DNA from: Pseudomonadota bacterium
Lineage (GTDB): Bacteria; Pseudomonadota; Alphaproteobacteria; Rhizobiales; Rhizobiaceae
Direction of reading: 5' to 3'
Length of the DNA: 64,000 nt
Assembly (NCBI GenBank): GCA_023404095.1
Contig: JAEYDD010000072.1
Coordinates: forward strand, 186,001-250,000
The number at the start of each line of letters is the position of its first letter. The first letter of the stretch is position 1. Positions 61,932 through 64,000 of this stretch are shown here, one piece after another. Under the pieces are notes generated by a model. It did no database searches. It saw only the letters and a list, made by a program, of their open reading frames with translations, and had not been told where the DNA came from. The position numbers and the translations under genes were made by a program.

Positions 61932-62501
61932 ATGAAACTCTTCAAGTTCGCCCTTGCCGGCGCCCTTCTTCTTGCCACTGCCAGCGGTAGCGCCTGGGCG
62001 CAGGCGAAGGAATATCTGACGATCCAGCTGAAGGACGGCCCCGTTGTGATCGAGCTACGCCCTGATGTCGCGCCGAAGCATGTCGAGCGTATCAAGGCGC
62101 TGGCGGAGAAGGGGGAATACGACAACGTCGCGTTCCACCGCGTGATCGACGGCTTCATGGCGCAGACGGGTGACGTCCAGTATGGCGATATGGAAGACGG
62201 CTTTAGCGCGGCTGCTGCCGGCACCGGCGGCTCCTCGTTGCCGGACCTGCCCGCCGAGTTTTCCGACGTCCCGTTCCAGCGCGGCACGGTCGGCATGGCC
62301 CGCGCGCAGAATCCCGATTCCGCCAATTCGCAGTTCTTCATCATGTTTGCACCGGGCGATTTCCTCAACGGGCAGTACACGGTCGTCGGCCAGGTTGTCG
62401 AGGGCATGGAGAACGTCGACAAGATCAAGCGCGGCGAGGAGAGCAACAACGGCTCCGTCACCGATCCCGACAGGATGATCAAGGTCACCGTCGGCAAGTA
62501 A
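61932..62501 (+). CDS. ppiA: Periplasmic peptidyl-prolyl isomerase (cyclophilin)
   Basis: Cyclophilin of 189 residues with a signal peptide (MKLFKFALAGALLLATASGS, cleavage after AWAQ near residue 24). The catalytic core shows AFHRVIDGFMAQTGD with the key arginine, RAQNPDSANSQFFI and FLNGQYTVVGQVVEGM. It speeds proline isomerisation in periplasmic proteins. ATG 61932 (rather than GTG 61926) follows ACGGAG. It precedes the cytoplasmic paralogue ppiB by 24 bp, so one promoter likely makes both. Confidence 0.93.
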   Translation: MKLFKFALAGALLLATASGSAWAQAKEYLTIQLKDGPVVIELRPDVAPKHVERIKALAEKGEYDNVAFHRVIDGFMAQTGDVQYGDMEDGFSAAAAGTGGSSLPDLPAEFSDVPFQRGTVGMARAQNPDSANSQFFIMFAPGDFLNGQYTVVGQVVEGMENVDKIKRGEESNNGSVTDPDRMIKVTVGK

Positions 62502-62525
62502 GCATTCCAACCAAGGAGAAAGACC

Positions 62526-63035
62526 ATGGCCGAGATCAAGGATCCGGAAAACACCATCATCATGGAGACCTCGAAGGGCAAGGTCGTCATCCAGCTTCTG
62601 CCGGACGTGGCACCCGGGCACGTCGCCCGCATCAAGGAGCTGACGCGCGAGGGCGCCTATGACGGCGTCGTCTTCCACCGCGTCATCGAGGACTTCATGG
62701 CCCAGACCGGCGATGTCCAGTACGGCAAGACCGGCGGCAAGGATTTCAATCCGGCCCGCGCCGGCATGGGCGGCTCTGAAAAGCCGGACCTGAAGGCCGA
62801 ATTCTCCAACATGAGCCACGTGCGCGGCACCTGCTCCATGGCCCGCAGCCAGATGCCGAATTCTGCGAACTCGCAGTTCTTCATCTGCTTCACCGACGCA
62901 CCCTGGCTGAACAAGCAGTATTCCGTCTGGGGCCAGGTCATCGAGGGCATGGACAACATCGACAAGATCAAGCGCGGCGAGCCCGTGAAGGATCCCGACA
63001 CCATCGTCTCGATGAAGGTCGCAGCCGACGCCTGA
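62526..63035 (+). CDS. ppiB: Cytoplasmic peptidyl-prolyl isomerase (cyclophilin)
   Basis: Cyclophilin of 169 residues without a signal peptide (MAEIKDPENTIIMETSKGKV). It has VFHRVIEDFMAQTGD, MARSQMPNSANSQFFI and WLNKQYSVWGQVIEGM, with the catalytic arginine and substrate-binding residues. A GGAG ribosome-binding site lies in CAAGGAGAAAG. It is very similar to the preceding ppiA product, indicating an old tandem duplication with the two products sent to different compartments. Confidence 0.94.
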   Translation: MAEIKDPENTIIMETSKGKVVIQLLPDVAPGHVARIKELTREGAYDGVVFHRVIEDFMAQTGDVQYGKTGGKDFNPARAGMGGSEKPDLKAEFSNMSHVRGTCSMARSQMPNSANSQFFICFTDAPWLNKQYSVWGQVIEGMDNIDKIKRGEPVKDPDTIVSMKVAADA

Positions 63036-63052
63036 TCGCGTCCGATCTCCGG

Positions 63053-63108
63053 AACCCGCTCCATGCGCCTGTCTCAACCCGGCAGGCGCCGGGGCGGGTT
63101 TCCCTTTT
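63053..63108 (+). terminator. Two-part hairpin terminator after ppiB
   Basis: AACCCGC (63053-63059) pairs with GCGGGTT (63094-63100), and inside it GCGCCTG (63065-63071) pairs with CAGGCGC (63083-63089). TTTCCCTTTT follows. The nested stem before queA probably stops most readthrough from the coaD-ppiA-ppiB unit. Confidence 0.75.
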
Positions 63109-63157
63109 CTGCCGAAATGGTTTATCGGGCAGCACTTGGACCAATAGCTGCAGCACC

Positions 63158-64000
63158 ATGCGTATAGAACTGTTCGATTTCGATCTCCCGGAAGAGCGGA
63201 TCGCCCTTCGCCCGGTCACCCCGCGCGAAGCCGCGCGTCTTCTCGTCGTTCGCCCTGATGCGGACCAGTCTCTTGAGGACCACCGCGTCGGCGGCCTTGC
63301 CGGTTTCCTGGAGCCCGGGGACGCGCTGGTGTTCAACGACACGCGTGTCATCCCAGCCCAGCTCGAGGGTATCCGACACCGGGACGGGGCGGGCGGACAG
63401 CAGGTCTCGGCTACACTGCACATGCGGATCGCCGCCAACCGCTGGAAAGCCTTCGCAAAGCCCGGCAAGCGCATCAAGGTCGGCGATCGCATCGCCTTCG
63501 GCCATGGGGGCAACGCCTGCCTGCTCGGCAGCCTGGAGGCGACGGTGGAGGAGAAGGGCGAGGGCGGCGAAGTCACGCTGTGCTTCGATCTCTCCGGTCC
63601 TGCGCTGGACGAGGCCATCGCCTCCGTCGGCCACATCCCGCTGCCACCCTATATCGCCTCCAAGCGCGCAGACGACGCCGAGGACCGGCGCGACTATCAG
63701 ACGATCTATGCGCGCGAGGAAGGGGCGGTCGCCGCTCCGACGGCCGGTCTGCACTTTACAGACGCGCTGTTTGCACAGCTCGATGCGCGCGGGGTCGAGC
63801 GCCATTTCGTCACGCTGCATGTCGGCGCGGGCACATTCCTGCCCGTCAAGGCGGACGACACCGACGACCATGTCATGCACCAGGAGATAGGCCACGTATC
63901 CCGGGAGACGGCGGCAGCGCTGAACGCGGTGCGTGCGAGGGGCGGGCGGATCGTCTGCGTCGGCACAACCTCGCTGCGCTTGCTGGAGAGTGCGGCAGGC
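63158..64000 (+). CDS. queA: S-adenosylmethionine:tRNA ribosyltransferase-isomerase, N-terminal part
   Basis: QueA transfers the ribosyl part of SAM to 7-aminomethyl-7-deazaguanine in tRNA, making epoxyqueuosine. The frame runs past the window end; 281 residues are visible of about 350. It begins MRIELFDFDLPEERIALRPV and has LVFNDTRVIPAQLEG, GHIPLPPYI, DYQTIYAREEGAVAAPTAGL and HVGAGTFLPVK, the conserved QueA blocks. ATG 63158 has CAGCAC before it but no strong ribosome-binding site. tgt, the usual next gene, would lie beyond the window. Confidence 0.94.
   Translation, partial: MRIELFDFDLPEERIALRPVTPREAARLLVVRPDADQSLEDHRVGGLAGFLEPGDALVFNDTRVIPAQLEGIRHRDGAGGQQVSATLHMRIAANRWKAFAKPGKRIKVGDRIAFGHGGNACLLGSLEATVEEKGEGGEVTLCFDLSGPALDEAIASVGHIPLPPYIASKRADDAEDRRDYQTIYAREEGAVAAPTAGLHFTDALFAQLDARGVERHFVTLHVGAGTFLPVKADDTDDHVMHQEIGHVSRETAAALNAVRARGGRIVCVGTTSLRLLESAAG

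Noticed and set aside
1..64000. tRNA, rRNA, CRISPR arrays and insertion sequences
   Set aside because: I looked for tRNA T-loop motifs, regular direct repeats with spacers, and transposase-like proteins with terminal repeats, and saw none. A covariance-model search would be needed to exclude small RNAs.

Overview
The window looks like the chromosome of an alphaproteobacterium of the Rhizobiales, most likely Rhizobiaceae (Rhizobium/Sinorhizobium/Agrobacterium relatives). Support comes from the general amino-acid transporter operon aapJQMP divergent from metC, the trpD-trpC-moaC-moeA run, glnB-glnA, DUF3126, a phasin, an IalB-family protein, a GTTC-N7-GTTC SOS box and high GC. I see no rRNA, tRNA, CRISPR array, insertion sequence or prophage. 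The species is not determined.

Layout. 1-6.6 kb: end of a D-Ala-D-Ala carboxypeptidase gene, then tmk, holB, metG, tatD and a metallo-beta-lactamase-fold hydrolase, with a TauE/SafE exporter on the other strand. 6.7-12.2 kb (minus): a long-type purC, then aapP, aapM, aapQ and aapJ, ending in a clear terminator. 12.5-17.9 kb: metC, a flavin monooxygenase, a zf-CHCC protein, an alpha/beta hydrolase, cysE, DUF3126 and a phasin. 18-20.6 kb: a secreted serralysin-like RTX metalloprotease with a duplicated repeat module, then a 571-bp gap. 20.6-26 kb (minus): a PpiD-like foldase, trpD, trpC, moaC, moeA. 26.4-32.7 kb: a Na/Pi cotransporter, glmU, glmS, a GNAT acetyltransferase and a DUF502 membrane protein. 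32.8-39 kb: recG, sdhE and mfd. 39-43 kb: a FrnE/DsbA oxidoreductase, a peptide-type solute-binding protein, an IalB-family protein and hspQ. 43.2-47 kb: glnB-glnA, with two tandem sigma-54-type promoter elements and an NtrC-like site, and the bifunctional NAD(P)HX repair enzyme. 47.2-53.5 kb: an EamA transporter, DUF72, a GST, uvrA and ssb, the last two divergent around a perfect LexA-type box.

53.55-57.06 kb is the accessory part. It is visibly less GC-rich and lies between ssb and marC-gyrA. It holds a 575-residue protein ending in an Apea-like HEPN domain (RNase motif R-x4-H), a regulator made of two tandem HTH modules, and an unrecognised 91-residue protein with a strong ribosome-binding site. 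This is the best candidate for an undescribed, possibly anti-phage, system.

57-64 kb: a MarC-family protein, gyrA, two overlapping small membrane-protein genes, coaD, two cyclophilins and the start of queA.

Functionally the window is mainly housekeeping: replication and repair (tmk, holB, recG, mfd, uvrA, ssb, gyrA), nitrogen and amino-acid economy (aap, glnBA, metC, cysE, trpDC), envelope precursors (glmU, glmS), molybdenum cofactor (moaC, moeA) and CoA or queuosine (coaD, queA). The serralysin gene and the HEPN island are the accessory insertions.
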